A stretch of 64,000 bases of DNA, taken from positions 1,327,092 to 1,391,091 of the forward strand of contig NC_091293.1 of NCBI RefSeq assembly GCF_038502225.1, given 5' to 3'. Both the position numbers and the translations under genes were made by a program. Below the pieces are notes generated by a model that saw only the letters and a list, made by a program, of their open reading frames with translations, made no database searches and was not told the origin of the DNA. Each line of letters starts with the position of its first letter. Within the stretch, counting starts at the first letter, position 1. The DNA comes from Cherax quadricarinatus. Taxonomy: Eukaryota; Arthropoda; Malacostraca; Decapoda; Parastacidae. Below are positions 22,050-32,112 of the stretch, in pieces.

Positions 22050-22811
22050 TCATCTGTATTGAGTGTTGTCTTCTGTGGCGATAAATCTTGAGTTTCTGTA
22101 GTTAATTAAATGGTTGTGTGAATTGCGATGTTGTACATAGGCATTCCTTGTATCGTCAGTCCTGCTTGCGTATTGGTGTTCTGAAATACGTGTTTGGAGG
22201 TCTCTTGATGTTTCGCCCTCGTATAATTTGTTGCAGTCATTACAAGGGATTATGTATACCCCTGCAGAGGATGGAAGCTTGTCCTGTCTACTACTGGTGA
22301 TGTCCTTGATGGTCGTGGTTGTGGAGGTAGATACTTGGAATGATGTATTGGAAAAGATGTTGGAAACATGTTTGGCAATGGAGTTGGTGGGGAGGACTAT
22401 GTATCTCTTCTCGGCAGTGTCTTCTCTGGGTGTGTTGAAGATGTTTAATGCCCGCCGTCTGCAGTCTCTGATGAAGTGACGAGGATAGTGGAGTTTAGAA
22501 AATACTTGTTCAATTATAGTGCATTCTTCCTCAAGGAACTCATTGCTGCAGATTCTGAGTGCGCGCAGGAAGAAGCCTATAATTACACCACGTTTAGTTT
22601 TTGTGTCGTGGTGAGAATAGAAGTGGAGAAGGTCGTTTTGGTTGGTTGGTTTTCGATAGACTTTAAAACGAAGTTCATGGTCAGTTTTGCAGAGAAGAAC
22701 ATCAAGGAAAGGAAGAGAGTTGTCGACTTCTTCTTCAAGTGTGAACTGGATTGAGGGCTTGACCTGGTTGAGCTTGTCTTGGAGAGCTTGAGTTTTTGGT
22801 AGGCCGTACAT
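22050..22811 (-). CDS. Penelope-like element ORF: RT connector plus GIY-YIG endonuclease (internally deleted)
   Basis: A 253-codon open frame starts MYGLPKTQALQDKLN. MYGLPKT belongs to the RT entry segment and ALQDKLN to the region after the catalytic motif, so an internal deletion removed the RT palm while keeping the frame. What follows is the PLE thumb/linker (SLPFLDVLLCKTDHELRF, VYRKPTNQNDLLHFYSHHDT) and a GIY-YIG nuclease: AGVYIIPCNDCNKLYEGE, SRDLQTRISEHQ. The CNDC pair before the YEGE segment is a zinc-binding-like insert. GIY-YIG nucleases nick DNA to start PLE integration. The fusion cannot make a working RT; whether the protein is expressed is unknown. Confidence 0.82.
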   Translation of the reverse strand: MYGLPKTQALQDKLNQVKPSIQFTLEEEVDNSLPFLDVLLCKTDHELRFKVYRKPTNQNDLLHFYSHHDTKTKRGVIIGFFLRALRICSNEFLEEECTIIEQVFSKLHYPRHFIRDCRRRALNIFNTPREDTAEKRYIVLPTNSIAKHVSNIFSNTSFQVSTSTTTTIKDITSSRQDKLPSSAGVYIIPCNDCNKLYEGETSRDLQTRISEHQYASRTDDTRNAYVQHRNSHNHLINYRNSRFIATEDNTQYR

Positions 22812-22826
22812 TCTGGCAGGTCTGGG

Positions 22827-24493
22827 GTGGCACTTAAAGGTTTAGCAGAAGACACGACCATCAGGGTCACCACCGCTGATAAAGGAGGTGGTGATATTAT
22901 CATGAACACTGACGACTACAGGAATAAAATGCTCAATCTACTTAATGACCCAGATACCTACAAACCTCTCACAACTAACCAAGTGGACAACCTTACTAAA
23001 ACTTTTCTTCAAAGGACTCGCCGCATTCTGAGGAACTCAGAACAAGGAAAGAAACTTCTGCACACCATACCCAGCAACCCCAGACCTGCCAGAATGTACG
23101 GCCTACCAAAAACTCACAAGCCTGGTATCCCATTGAGGCCCATATCTTCGGGAATAGGCAGTGCTCCACACCAACTCTCAGGAATTCTCGCAAAACACGT
23201 CTCCAAACTCTTGGGCACTATCAGTCCAGCACATCTCAAACACTCGGGTGATCTGTTCTCAATCGCATTCGCAACATCAACATCAGGAACAAGAAACTTT
23301 CCAGCCTTGACGTAACTTCCCTATTCACCAAAGTACCTGCTACACAAGCCATCGATCTCCTGCGCAGAAAAATTGACGATTCACTTGATCTTCCTATTCC
23401 AGCCAGCGATTTCATCGACCTCGTTGAACTATGTGTCGGCTTTACGTGTTTCTCTTTCGAAAATCACCTCTTTCAACAGACCTTTGGTCTACCCATGGGT
23501 TCGCCACTCAGTGCCATCCTGGCGAACTTATACATGGAACATCTGGAAGCCGAGCGTTTCTCCACCATTATTCCTTCGACTGTCACCTGGCTCCGTTATG
23601 TTGACGACATTCTCCTCATAACTCCCAGGCGCTTCAACGCTTAAGCTCTCCAAGACAAGCTCAACCAGGTCGAGCCCTCAGTCCAGTTCACACTTGAAGA
23701 AGAAGTCGACAACACTCTTCCTTTCCTTGATGTTCTTCTCTGCAAAACCGACCATGAACTTCGTTTTAAAGTCTATCGAAAACCAACCAACCAAAACGAT
23801 CTTCCCCACTTCTACTCTCACCACGACACCAAAACTAAACGTGGTGTAATTATAGGCTTCTTCCTGCGCGCACTCAGAATCTGCAGCAATGAGTTCCTTG
23901 AGGAAGAATGCACTATAATTGAACAAGTATTTTCTAAACTCCACTATCCTCGTCACTTCATCAGAGACTGCAGACGGCGGGCATTAAACATCTTCAACAC
24001 ACCCAGAGAAGACACTGCCGAGAAGAGATACATAGTCCTCTCCACCAACTCCATTGCCAAACATGTTTCCAACATCTTTTCCAATACATCATTCCAAGTA
24101 TCTACCTCCACAACGGCGACCATCAAGGACATCACCAGTAGTAGACAGGACAAGCTTCCGTCCTCTGCAGGGGTATACATAATCCCTTGTAATGACTGCA
24201 ACAAATTATACGAGGGCGAAACATCAAGAGACCTCCAAACACGTATTTCAGAACACCAATACGCAAGCAGGACTGACGATACAAGGAATGCCTATGTACA
24301 ACATCGCAATTCACACAACCATTTAATTAACTACAGAAACTCAAGACTTATCGCCACAGAAGACAACACTCAATACCGAAGAATCCTGGAATCATCGCTT
24401 ATCTCTATAACCAACAATTTCAACCAGGACAACGGCTTCTATAACATAGCTGAACCACTCGCCAAGAAACTTCTTCATCGCTATCCCACATAA
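22827..24493 (+). pseudogene. Penelope-like element RT plus GIY-YIG ORF, one frameshift and one stop
   Basis: Plus-strand copy in three joined pieces. Piece one, 22827-23255, encodes the RT N-terminus (TTADKGGGDIIMN, MYGLPKTHKPGIPLRPISS). A two-base addition near 23256 shifts the frame. Piece two, 23258-23641, encodes KLSSLDVTSLFTKVP (motif A), FGLPMGSPLSAILANLYME and LRYVDDILLI (motif C, YVDD at 23596-23607). A TAA at 23642 interrupts it. Piece three, 23645-24493, encodes the linker and the GIY-YIG domain (GVYIIPCNDCNKLYEGET near 24170) through LAKKLLHRYPT and a natural stop. Two lesions in about 550 codons indicate recent decay. PLEs use telomerase-related RTs and often prime at nicked or exposed DNA ends. 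Confidence 0.87.
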
Positions 24494-24782
24494 GAACATA
24501 GAACACTGCAGAAGGTCTACTCATAACTTGTCCAATACCCCTGCCAAGCTACCCAAGACTCTAAACCCCACCCGGTAGATCATCAGATGCAGCATTCTCT
24601 ACCTGACCTCATCATTCTGAACCTGACTATAAATACTCCCGTACCTTCCACCCAAGGTAGATCTATTTGTGACTTGAAAAAGCCCACTGTTTGGGCGAAA
24701 CGTTGTCAATAAAGGATCACATTAAACTGCATATGTGTTTATGTTTCCATTGTGTCGATATTTTATACCATTAATTTTCTTC
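24494..24782 (+). repeat. Penelope-like element 3' terminal region
   Basis: After the ORF stop comes a 3' region shared with 21690-21960, 31490-31800 and 31801-32110: ctgactataaatactc near 24620, gcccactgtttgggcgaaac near 24686, then gttgtcaataaaggatcac. The short hairpin around gcccact/gggc followed by gaaac resembles stem II plus GAAA of a hammerhead ribozyme. Confidence 0.7.
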
Positions 24783-24795
24783 GACTTAGGTAAGT

Positions 24796-25042
24796 ACTGG
24801 TTTTCCAACAGAGTGGTGGATGCGTGGAACTATCTTCCGCATGGGGTGATCGAGGCTAGGACCTTGGGTAGCTTTAAAAAGAGATTGGATAAATATATGA
24901 GCGGGAGGTGCTGGGTTTGATTGGTGTCGTGGGTACGGGAGTAAATTCTTGGGTAGCTTTGGTAGTAGTGGTTTTGATAAGGACCTGCCGTGTATGGGCC
25001 AGTAGGCCATCTGCAGTGTTCCTTCATTATTATGTTCTTATA
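24796..25042 (+). pseudogene. CR1 3' end, right half of the split copy
   Basis: Continues the CR1 interrupted at 21677: WFSNRVVDAWN-like coding remnants (ttttccaacagagtggtgga), then ggataaatatatgagc and the terminal ggccagtaggccatctgcag with a decayed cttatgtt tail at about 25030-25042. Joining the halves restores the order seen at 5090-5420. Confidence 0.8.
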
Positions 25043-25109
25043 TCGTCAAGTATTCCACTGTAGGTTCAGTAGGAACGGAAGTTTCAAAGGTTTTTATTAC
25101 TTGTGTATT

Positions 25110-25272
25110 ATCATCTTTCATGAGAGTCTGAGAGGTGTGTGACGCTAGTCACCTTGTTCTGGAAGGAAGCACTGAGAGGTGTGTGACGCTGGTAACCTTT
25201 TTCCGGAAGGAGGCACTCAGAGGTGTGTGACGCTGGTAACCTTGTTCTAGAATCTAGAAGGAAACACTGTGT
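25110..25272 (+). repeat. About 53-bp tandem repeat, three units
   Basis: Three diverged units sharing gagaggtgtgtgacgctgg and aaccttgttct, then ggaaggaggcact. No coding meaning is seen. Confidence 0.75.
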
Positions 25273-25279
25273 GGTATGT

Positions 25280-25345
25280 GAAATAGATGTACTCACCTAA
25301 GAGTGGCTGTGGAAGTCGAGTCTCAGCTCCTGGCACAGTTTCTCT
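25280..25345 (-). repeat. CR1 family-2 3' UTR remnant
   Basis: gtactcacctaagagtgg, then gtcgagtctcagctcctggc, matches the end of the CR1 fragment at 19249-19310 (actcacctagttg, gagctcctggccccgcc). Short and diverged. Confidence 0.5.
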
Positions 25346-25699
25346 CAACTACGTACGCAGCTTTAATACATTTTTCCCGACATTAACACATGTCTGGTTA
25401 TAATTCCTGTCCATGCAATTTGATGCGACAACTCGAGATGTTTTGTTTCTCAGTGAAATTGTAAAAATTTACTTGAAGTTTCTCTTTATCAAACATTCAT
25501 TGCTTCAGTGGAGCCTTTGATCATATGATAGAGACATTTAGCTGGCTTTCTGGCTCACCCAGTAAAAATATATATCACATTAAAAAGGTGATATTAAATG
25601 ACTTCTAATTCCTTTTCTCTACCTAGCCTTTTAGTTTGTCACATAGTTCGTTGCCTACTGAAGTAGGCTGACTCTGAAACATTCACCATCGCTCATGTT
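25346..25699. other. No recognised feature
   Basis: AT-rich sequence without a coding or repeat signature that I recognise. Confidence 0.4.
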
Positions 25700-25829
25700 C
25701 ATAAATTAGACATGTGCAACACTTGGGTATCTTTAATGAGGAAACCTTTCGCCACACAGTGACTTCATCAGTGTGGCGAAACGTTTCCTCATTAAAGATA
25801 CCCAAGTGTTGCACATGTGTCTAATTTAT
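25700..25829. repeat. Perfect-like inverted repeat of Penelope-type termini
   Basis: The left arm acatgtgcaacacttgggta, then tctttaatgaggaaacc and ttcgccacacagtg, is answered by the reverse complement ending gttgcacatgtgt. Flanking ataaattaga/tctaatttat is also inverted. The centre, near ttcatcag at 25763-25770, reads ctgatgaag on the other strand, followed by gtcactgtgtggc and gaaa. That is a hammerhead-like order of core elements. Confidence 0.7.
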
Positions 25830-26014
25830 CAACTTGTCGGTTCTCTGAACCATTCACCTACACACCATCACTCATCCAATGGTTCTCCAGACAGAAGTTC
25901 ATGAACATCGCCACTCAAATTACCCACCAAATCCCACGACGCAAACTCATACTTCAGACAGCAGGAACTACTACTCACCTCTGGGATAGCAAATAAGAAG
26001 ATTAAGAAACGTGC

Positions 26015-26375
26015 AAGAATTCGGTATCTTTATTGTGATTGAAACGTTTCGCCTGCTCAGTAGGCTTTTTTTCCAGTAAAATACAGAGACAGCAGGTGTA
26101 GTAGTGAATCAAAGATGATGTAATCAGTCCATCAACCTTGGAGAAAAAATTGTATATGAGGTGGTCAGTTACTGAGCCTGGAGTAGTTCTCAGCTCCATT
26201 GTCTGGGACAATGGAACTGAGGGACCGACCACCTCAAATGCTTTTTCTCTAGGGTTGATGGAATGATTACATTATCTTTACTTCGCCTGCTGTCTCTGTA
26301 TTTGACTGAAGAAGCCTACTGAGTAGGCGAAACGTTTCAGTCACAGTGAAGATACCCAACTGTTGCACATGTGTT
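26015..26375. repeat. Inverted repeat with Penelope-type termini
   Basis: The left end, ggtatctttattgtgattg then aaacgtttcgcctgctcagt, is mirrored by actgagtaggcgaaacgttt with cagtcacagtgaagatacc. Inside, tgatgtaatcagtccatcaa is mirrored by ttgatggaatgattacatta. Arms of about 160 bp are imperfect. It looks like two partial PLE copies joined head-to-head. Confidence 0.65.
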
Positions 26376-26494
26376 CTACTCTTCCAAATGTCGGTATTAT
26401 AAACCATGTTTCAACAAACAGCAAAATTGCCCCCAATCATCGAAAGTGATGACACTCTTCATCCTACATCCAAGAATGTCATCATGCCTAACCA

Positions 26495-26900
26495 TCCCTC
26501 AGAGTGCAGGCGCTGCCTGTCTCTCCTCCACAACTGCAACATCCCCAGCTCACCCTCAGTTCCAGTTTGATTCGCCGGCGTAGTCCTGGCCCGGGACTTG
26601 TCACTCTCAGAGTGCAGGCACTGCATGTCTCACTTCAAGCACAGCAACATTCACATCCATTTCTCAGAGTGTCTGCAATGTACTTACATTCTCCTGACTT
26701 ACAACATACCCTGTAATCCTTCAGAGTGCATGCACTGTATTTTCCACCTTGAGAGCAGTAACTTCCGCACTTATCTTTTAAAATAGTCATTGTAAGTCAC
26801 CACTGAAACTCTATTATCCCAACCCATCATTAAAAGTGCAGCTCTGTACTTCCCACTTACAGCGCTATAACATCCTCACATCCTCACCCACGTACGTCTC
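26495..26900 (-). repeat. Tandem relics of the RTE LINE 3' UTR
   Basis: Four to five diverged units carry cagagtgcaggcactg followed by tgtacttcccac-like sequence and caacatc. The same block is the RTE 3' UTR (reverse complement at 60145-60180: cagagtgcaggcactgtact). The units are spaced roughly 70-100 bp and all run minus, suggesting 3' UTR subunits were amplified. Confidence 0.55.
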
Positions 26901-27652
26901 ACCACTACAGCAGCTACCTCTATACCCATCCTTCAGAGGAAAGTCACTAGACTTCCTCTCTCATGAGCTGCATAAAAAACGAAAGAACCTTGTTAATTTT
27001 TTCTGATAATAATATTCTCCACGGAGAAACGGAGGATAATCCTTCCTTCGTTGGTCATGTATGTTGCAAAAGGTGATTAAAATACCGGGAGCAAGGGGTT
27101 AATAACCCCTTCTTTTGTATTAAATACTAAATATAAAAAGAATATTGTAAGGTTAAGGTATTTGAATGTGCCTGCAGGTAGTACCGGTGTTAAGAAAGAG
27201 ATGATTAAAAGTGTTAATAATAAAAGAAATGGATGTCCTAGCTGTAAGTGAAACAAAGCTGAAAGGGGTGGGTGATTTTTAGCAGGGGGAAATAAATGGG
27301 ATTAAGCCAGGTGTATCTGAAAGAATTAGAGCTGAGGAAGGAGTAGCGACAAGGCTGAATCACCAGTTATGGAAAGAAATGAGGAAATTTAAATGTATAA
27401 ATATAAGGATTATGTGGATTAAAATAAGATTGGGAGGCAAAAAAGTGGGTTTTGTGAGTGTTTATGCACCTGAGGCGAGTATAGAGGAGAGACAGAGATT
27501 TTTGGAGACACTCGAATTAAGCGAATGTTTAAGGAGTTTTAAATCAAGTAGGACCTAAATGCTAAAGTGAGAGAAATTGTTGTAGAGGACTAAGTAGGTA
27601 AGTTTGGTGTGCCAGAGGTAAATGATAATGAGGGGCCTTTAATTGAACTTTG

Positions 27653-28107
27653 ATGAAATTAAGACACATGTGCAACATCTGGATATCTTTACTGTAGACG
27701 TTTCGCCATCCAGTGGCTTTATCAACACAAATTCCAGGACAAAATTTGAAGACGGTAGAACTGTATACAGAAGATGAGGTAATCAGTCCCTCAGCTTTGG
27801 AGTTGGTGCGAAGAGCACCGTAGTCGTGGAGGTTCTGGAGCAGAAGCAAGGAGCCTGGCGCTTATATACTAACGTCAGGTGGAAAGGGCACGTTTAGCAG
27901 ACGAGGGCATAGTCACTGGTAGGCGGGATTCCCCAGTGGAAGTAGGTCCTTCCCAAAGAGATGGGTTAGTTGTAGTAGTAGTTATCGTAGCCGTGAAGTA
28001 GGTTATGTATATGTCCTCAAAATCAAGATTCCGTGATGTTGCAGTGTCTGACAAGTTATACAAGAATGGTATATAATACCGACAAGACGTAATTAAGACA
28101 CATGTGC
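27653..28107 (-). mobile_element. Penelope-like terminal fragment inserted in the decayed RTE, 12-bp target duplication
   Basis: aattgaactttg at 27641-27652 is repeated as aatcgaactttg at 28108-28119, and the RTE sequence is continuous across it (attgaaagaggtttggt resumes). The insert begins near aattaagacacatgtgcaac and ends with aattaagacacatgtgca, a direct repeat at both ends as in PLE pseudo-LTRs. It contains gtagacgtttcgccatcc and cagtggctttatcaaca. No ORF is retained. Confidence 0.8.
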
Positions 28108-28547
28108 AATCGAACTTTGCATTGAAAGAGGTTTGGTAATAGGTAATACATATTTTAAGAAACGGAATAAATAATTACAAGAAATATGATATTTGGTAAA
28201 ATAACAGCAGTTTATAAGACTGTTTTAGTAGATAAATGTCTATTGCAAGATTTGAGAGGGGGAGAGATATATCAAGTCATTATTAAGTTGTAGCTACGGT
28301 GAGAGTAAGAGAGAGACGGAGTACAAGGATAATATCATCAGTGAGTAAGGAGAAGTGAAAGTTTATAAATTAAAGGAGGAGGTGCAGTAGTTATAGAAAG
28401 GTATAAGCAAATGTTGGGAGAAAGAAGGCTAGTGAAACTATAGACAATGAGGAGGGGGAGGTCGATGAGATATGGAGTAGATTTAAGAATGTAGTGTTAG
28501 AATGCGCAGAAGACGTTTGTGCATAAAGGAAGGTGATTGTAGGAGGG

Positions 28548-28550
<3 letters not shown>

Positions 28551-28634
<84 letters not shown>
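28551..28634 (+). repeat. (GA)n microsatellite within the decayed RTE
   Basis: About 84 bases of GA, grown from a GA-rich part of the RTE coding strand (gggaagaggag in intact copies). Confidence 0.97.
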
Positions 28635-28636
<2 letters not shown>

Positions 28637-29620
28637 TGGCATGACTGCATGACAAAGTAGAGGGAGAGGTAAGGGAGAAAAAGTTAACATATGAGAGCTT
28701 TTTACAAAATCAGCAGTGATATAAGAAGGATCTATTATATACAGAATAAGAGAGAGATTAAAAGTGTGGTAATTGGAAAGGGGGATACAAACGAGAGAGT
28801 GGGTAAGATTTTGTCAGCAAATTTTACTGAGAATAGGAAAAAGTTTTGGAGTCATATTAATAAGTTAAGAACAAATGGATTTAACAATTAAAAAGAAATG
28901 AGGGGAGTTATTATATAGGGTGGTGAAAATATGAGGAAGATGGAGGGATACTTGAAGAAGCTGTTAAACGGTGAAGAGAAAGATGCATTGATTTCATGCA
29001 GTGGGCAAGTAGGCATGACATCTTGTAGATGTGAGGAAAAGCCAGAAATAAATATCTGAGAGGTGCATGACGCAGTGGGTAAACTATCAGGTATTGATGG
29101 TGGTTGGTGCCTTTACTCAATGAAATCATTGGGGAATACACTTGTTGAGTATACCTGGTAAAGTGAATGGTAGACGTATTATTGAAAGAATTAAGAATAA
29201 GACAGTGAGCAGGATCGTAGATGAACGAAGAGGCTTTAGCAAGAGTGGGGAATGTGTAAACCCGGTAAGTGAACAAGCTTGAGATGAATATAAGGAAGAT
29301 TTTGTTGCATTTACGGGTTTAGAAAAAGCGCACAATGGGTGGATAGGCGAGCAATGTGGCAAATGTTGCATATGTATGGAATAGGTGGTAGATTGTTTAA
29401 GAGCTTTTATGAGAATAGTGAGGCTCAGGTTACTGTATGTAGGAAAGAGATTATTTTCCAGTAAAAGCAGGTTTTAGACAGGGGTGCATAATGTCATCAT
29501 GGTTGTTTAGCATATTTATAGATGGTTTTGTAAAGAAAGTGAATACTATGGTGTTGGGGAAAGGTGTAGGGATAAAAGATAAAGAATCTACTATGAAGTT
29601 TTAAATTAGGTGTTGATTTC

Positions 29621-30540
29621 TACTCTTCAGTAGCGAATAAACGCCCTGACAGTACATATCTCATATTTTATCTTTAAACATCATTGTGGACAGTCAAATA
29701 GCTATTTAAAAAGGAGAAATTACCAGCATCAACCTTCATGAGTAAATACATGGCGCTATATTGGAGACGCCTCAAGCATCTGCAGTTTAACTTCATCCCC
29801 CAGAAAAGTGTCCCTCTCTATTCTTTATTTCATGTATGTAGCATCGTGCTCGGGATAGGGATAAAGTGAAGCACTCGGAGGGAAATTTTTAGGCAGAACA
29901 TTGGCCATACTAAGGTGAGCCTAGCGACGTATTTGTAACAGTTAACAATTTTAATGTATCCTATGCATTGGTTTAGTGTAACAGTCATATTGGTATTAGC
30001 ATATTGTTGATGTGTGATATGTAATGTACTAAGGCTCTCAGTTTGTTGAAGATCCTGAGGAACACCAACATAAACGACATAATAACAGGTCCTTTGTAAC
30101 AGAGTCTTCAAGCTCACTTGAGCATCCTTGATGTTATCACTGTATCAGAGAATTTGCACTCCTCAAATTCAAGTCCATTGGCGATATGTGGGATAAGTGC
30201 GACTAGGGCAGTGTACGGCACTGTCCATACACAGTATAAGCAGATCATTTTTTCTTTCTTACCAATTAACACTTCTTTAATGATTAATACTGAATGAAAT
30301 ACTAGAATTTAAATCTAATAAAAATAAACCTTTACGGGTTTCTTTAATCAATTTTTAGTAATCTTTTTTGAATTTTGATTCGCCTGGAAACAGACATTAT
30401 GATAGGCCATTACACTTCTGTTTATTTATTTCGACGGATCTCTTACTGTCCAAATTAAATGAAAACCTCTTTAGGAAATCCATGCACAGCAAAGGTTTTC
30501 CAGGAATGACAAACCAGAGGCAAGAATACGTGAATGTATA
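29621..30540. other. No recognised feature
   Basis: AT-rich, single-copy-looking sequence. Small ORFs, including 29830-30117 on minus, have no recognisable domain. Confidence 0.4.
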
Positions 30541-30548
30541 ACTAGAAG

Positions 30549-30587
30549 CTGGGCACTGGGCACTGGGCACTGGGCACTGGGCACTGC
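30549..30587 (+). repeat. Heptamer repeat (tgggcac)n
   Basis: Between five and six tandem copies of tgggcac. Not a telomeric motif. Confidence 0.9.
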
Positions 30588-30589
30588 CA

Positions 30590-30990
30590 GTAGTTACATT
30601 CTCAGTTACTTTATGTAACCTGCCCATGATATTAGCCGGTAAAACATTCTCTTTGATGAGAGAGACGTGACTCTTTGTGTATAAACAGGCTGTTATATAT
30701 TAATTATAAAATTTTATTTTTATGGTGAGTCTACAGTCTAGTTTTCTTAATATGACCTTCAACATATTAATTGCTCCACTTTGTCCACACTTCCGACATA
30801 TTAAGTTATTGATAACAGGAAGTGCACATTTAGCTGACATAGAACCAGGTGGTGGATACAGAAATTGGGGTGATGGATCATCAGAATAAGGGAGTTCACT
30901 GACTCAAGGAGTTTTAATAATAATGTCACCTTTCTTCAGTCTAATTTCAGGCAGGTCATTATAATCCTCCTTAACGTCCTTTGAATAAGA
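30590..30990. other. No recognised feature
   Basis: AT-rich sequence before a SINE, with nothing recognisable. Confidence 0.4.
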
Positions 30991-30992
30991 TG

Positions 30993-31285
30993 CTAACTGC
31001 TAGATTGGCTGGCAAAGCTCTCGCTTCACACACAGAGGGCCTGGGTTCGATTCCCGGCGGGGTAGAAACATTTCGACGCGTTTCCTTACACCTATTGTCC
31101 TGTTCACCTAGCAGGAAGGAGGTACCTGGGTGTTAGTCGACTGGTGTGGGTCGCATCCTGGGGGACAAGATTGAGGGCCCCAATGGAAATAAGTTAGACA
31201 GTCCTCGATGACGCACTGCCTTTCTTTGGTTATCCTGGGCGGCTAACCCTGCGGGGTTAAAACTCCGAACGAAAACTTATCTTGT
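30993..31285 (+). mobile_element. tRNA-derived SINE with conserved body
   Basis: The head carries pol III promoter boxes: ggctggcaaagctctcgc (A box-like, near 31005) and gggttcgattccc (B box, near 31042). The body includes aggaaggaggtacctgggtg near 31112, gtgtgggtcgcatcctggg near 31144 and gcggggttaaaactccg near 31251. The body motif gtcgcatcctggg also occurs, inverted, in the SINE at 40575. It cannot fold into a full tRNA acceptor stem, so it is not a tRNA gene. Confidence 0.78.
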
Positions 31286-31489
31286 TTCTGCTCTCAGTAA
31301 ATAATGCTTTAGTTTCTCCGAGACACCATCCAGAAAATTTTGTTTTAAGCATCTGTGTATTCCTCGGTCCTAAACCAGAGTCGTCTTCATATAATGTCGA
31401 CAGTCTCATTTAAATTATATGACATATCAACCTTAAAACCCCCACTAAAATTTTTCGTAAATATATGCCAACATAACACCTGAGTGAAA

Positions 31490-32112
31490 ATATGAACACA
31501 TATGTAGTATAATGTGATCCTTTATTGACAACGTTTCGCCCACACAGTGGGCTTTTTCGTCACAAACAGATCTACCTGGGTGGAAGGTACGCGAGTATTT
31601 ATAGTCAGGTTCAGAATGCTGAGGTCAGGTGGAGAATTCTGCATCTGACGATTAACCGAGTGGGGTTATAGAGTCTAAAATCTTGGGTAGCTTGGAAGGG
31701 AGATTGGATAAGTTTGTGCGCAGACCTGCAGTGTTTTTCCATTCCTATGCTCTTATGTGGGATAGCGATAGCTATCTTATGCTCTTATGTGGGATAGCTA
31801 TAGCTATCCCACATAAGAGCATAGGAATGTAAAAACACTGCAGGTCTGCTCACAAACTTATCCAATCTCCCTTCCAAGCTACTCAAGATTTTAGACTCTA
31901 TAACCCCACTCGGTAAATCATCAGATGCAGCATTCTCCACCTGACCTCAGAATTCTGAACCTGACTATAAATACTCGCGAAAACTTCCACCCAGGTAGAT
32001 CTGTTTGTGACTTGAAAAAGCCCACTGTGTGGGCGAAACGTTGTCAATAAAGGATCACATTATACTGCATATGTGTTTATATTTCCATTGTGTCGGTATT
32101 TTATACCATTTA
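31490..32112. mobile_element. Head-to-head Penelope-like termini forming a palindrome
   Basis: Two 3' terminal copies about 310 bp long meet at a perfect local palindrome, gggatagcta/tagctatccc, centred at 31800/31801. Outer ends match the PLE at 21690 and 24720 (cctttattgacaacgtttcg; cgttgtcaataaagg). No ORF is retained. This is a compact non-autonomous version of the inverted PLE at 21678-24782. Confidence 0.8.

Larger units (their letters stand above)
21678..24782. mobile_element. Inverted-duplicated Penelope-like element nested in a CR1 LINE
   Basis: The insert is flanked by a 13-bp target duplication, gacttaggtaagt at 21665-21677 and 24783-24795, and the CR1 host sequence resumes on the right. 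Its left third (21678 to about 22812) is a partial minus-strand copy and the rest a longer plus-strand copy, meeting head-to-head. Both outer ends carry the same terminal sequence: aaacacatatgcag and cgtttcgcccacacagtg on the left, and the reverse complement on the right. PLEs often insert as inverted or tandem partial copies with variable target duplications. The internal structure is unequal because the left copy lacks most of the RT. Confidence 0.87.
27040..29620 (+). pseudogene. Decayed RTE-like LINE (5' UTR, endonuclease and RT relics)
   Basis: Colinear with the better copy at 49560-51750. Landmarks are ccgggagcaaggggttaata at about 27092, gtaagtgaaacaaagctgaa at about 27245 (SETKLKG), gcacctgaggcgagt (VYAPE), gacctaaatgctaaagtgag near 27554 (GDLNAKV), gagagagtgggtaagatttt near 28793 (ERVGKILSANF), gaggctttagcaagag near 29230 (GGFSKSG) and gacaggggtgcataatgtca near 29475 (RQGCIMS). 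Many stops and frameshifts and a PLE insertion at 27653 make it non-functional. It is far older than copies A-C. Confidence 0.85.

Noticed and set aside
22118..22754. Small plus-strand ORFs at 22118-22754
   Set aside because: They are antisense to the Penelope GIY-YIG frame.
30549..30587. Telomere-like repeat
   Set aside because: tgggcac is not the arthropod ttagg motif and only five to six copies occur.
31000..31075. Genuine tRNA gene
   Set aside because: A and B boxes are present but the acceptor stem does not pair, and the unit continues into a SINE body; the same holds for the tRNA-like units at 35.7, 40.6, 41.2, 53.5 and 63.7 kb.
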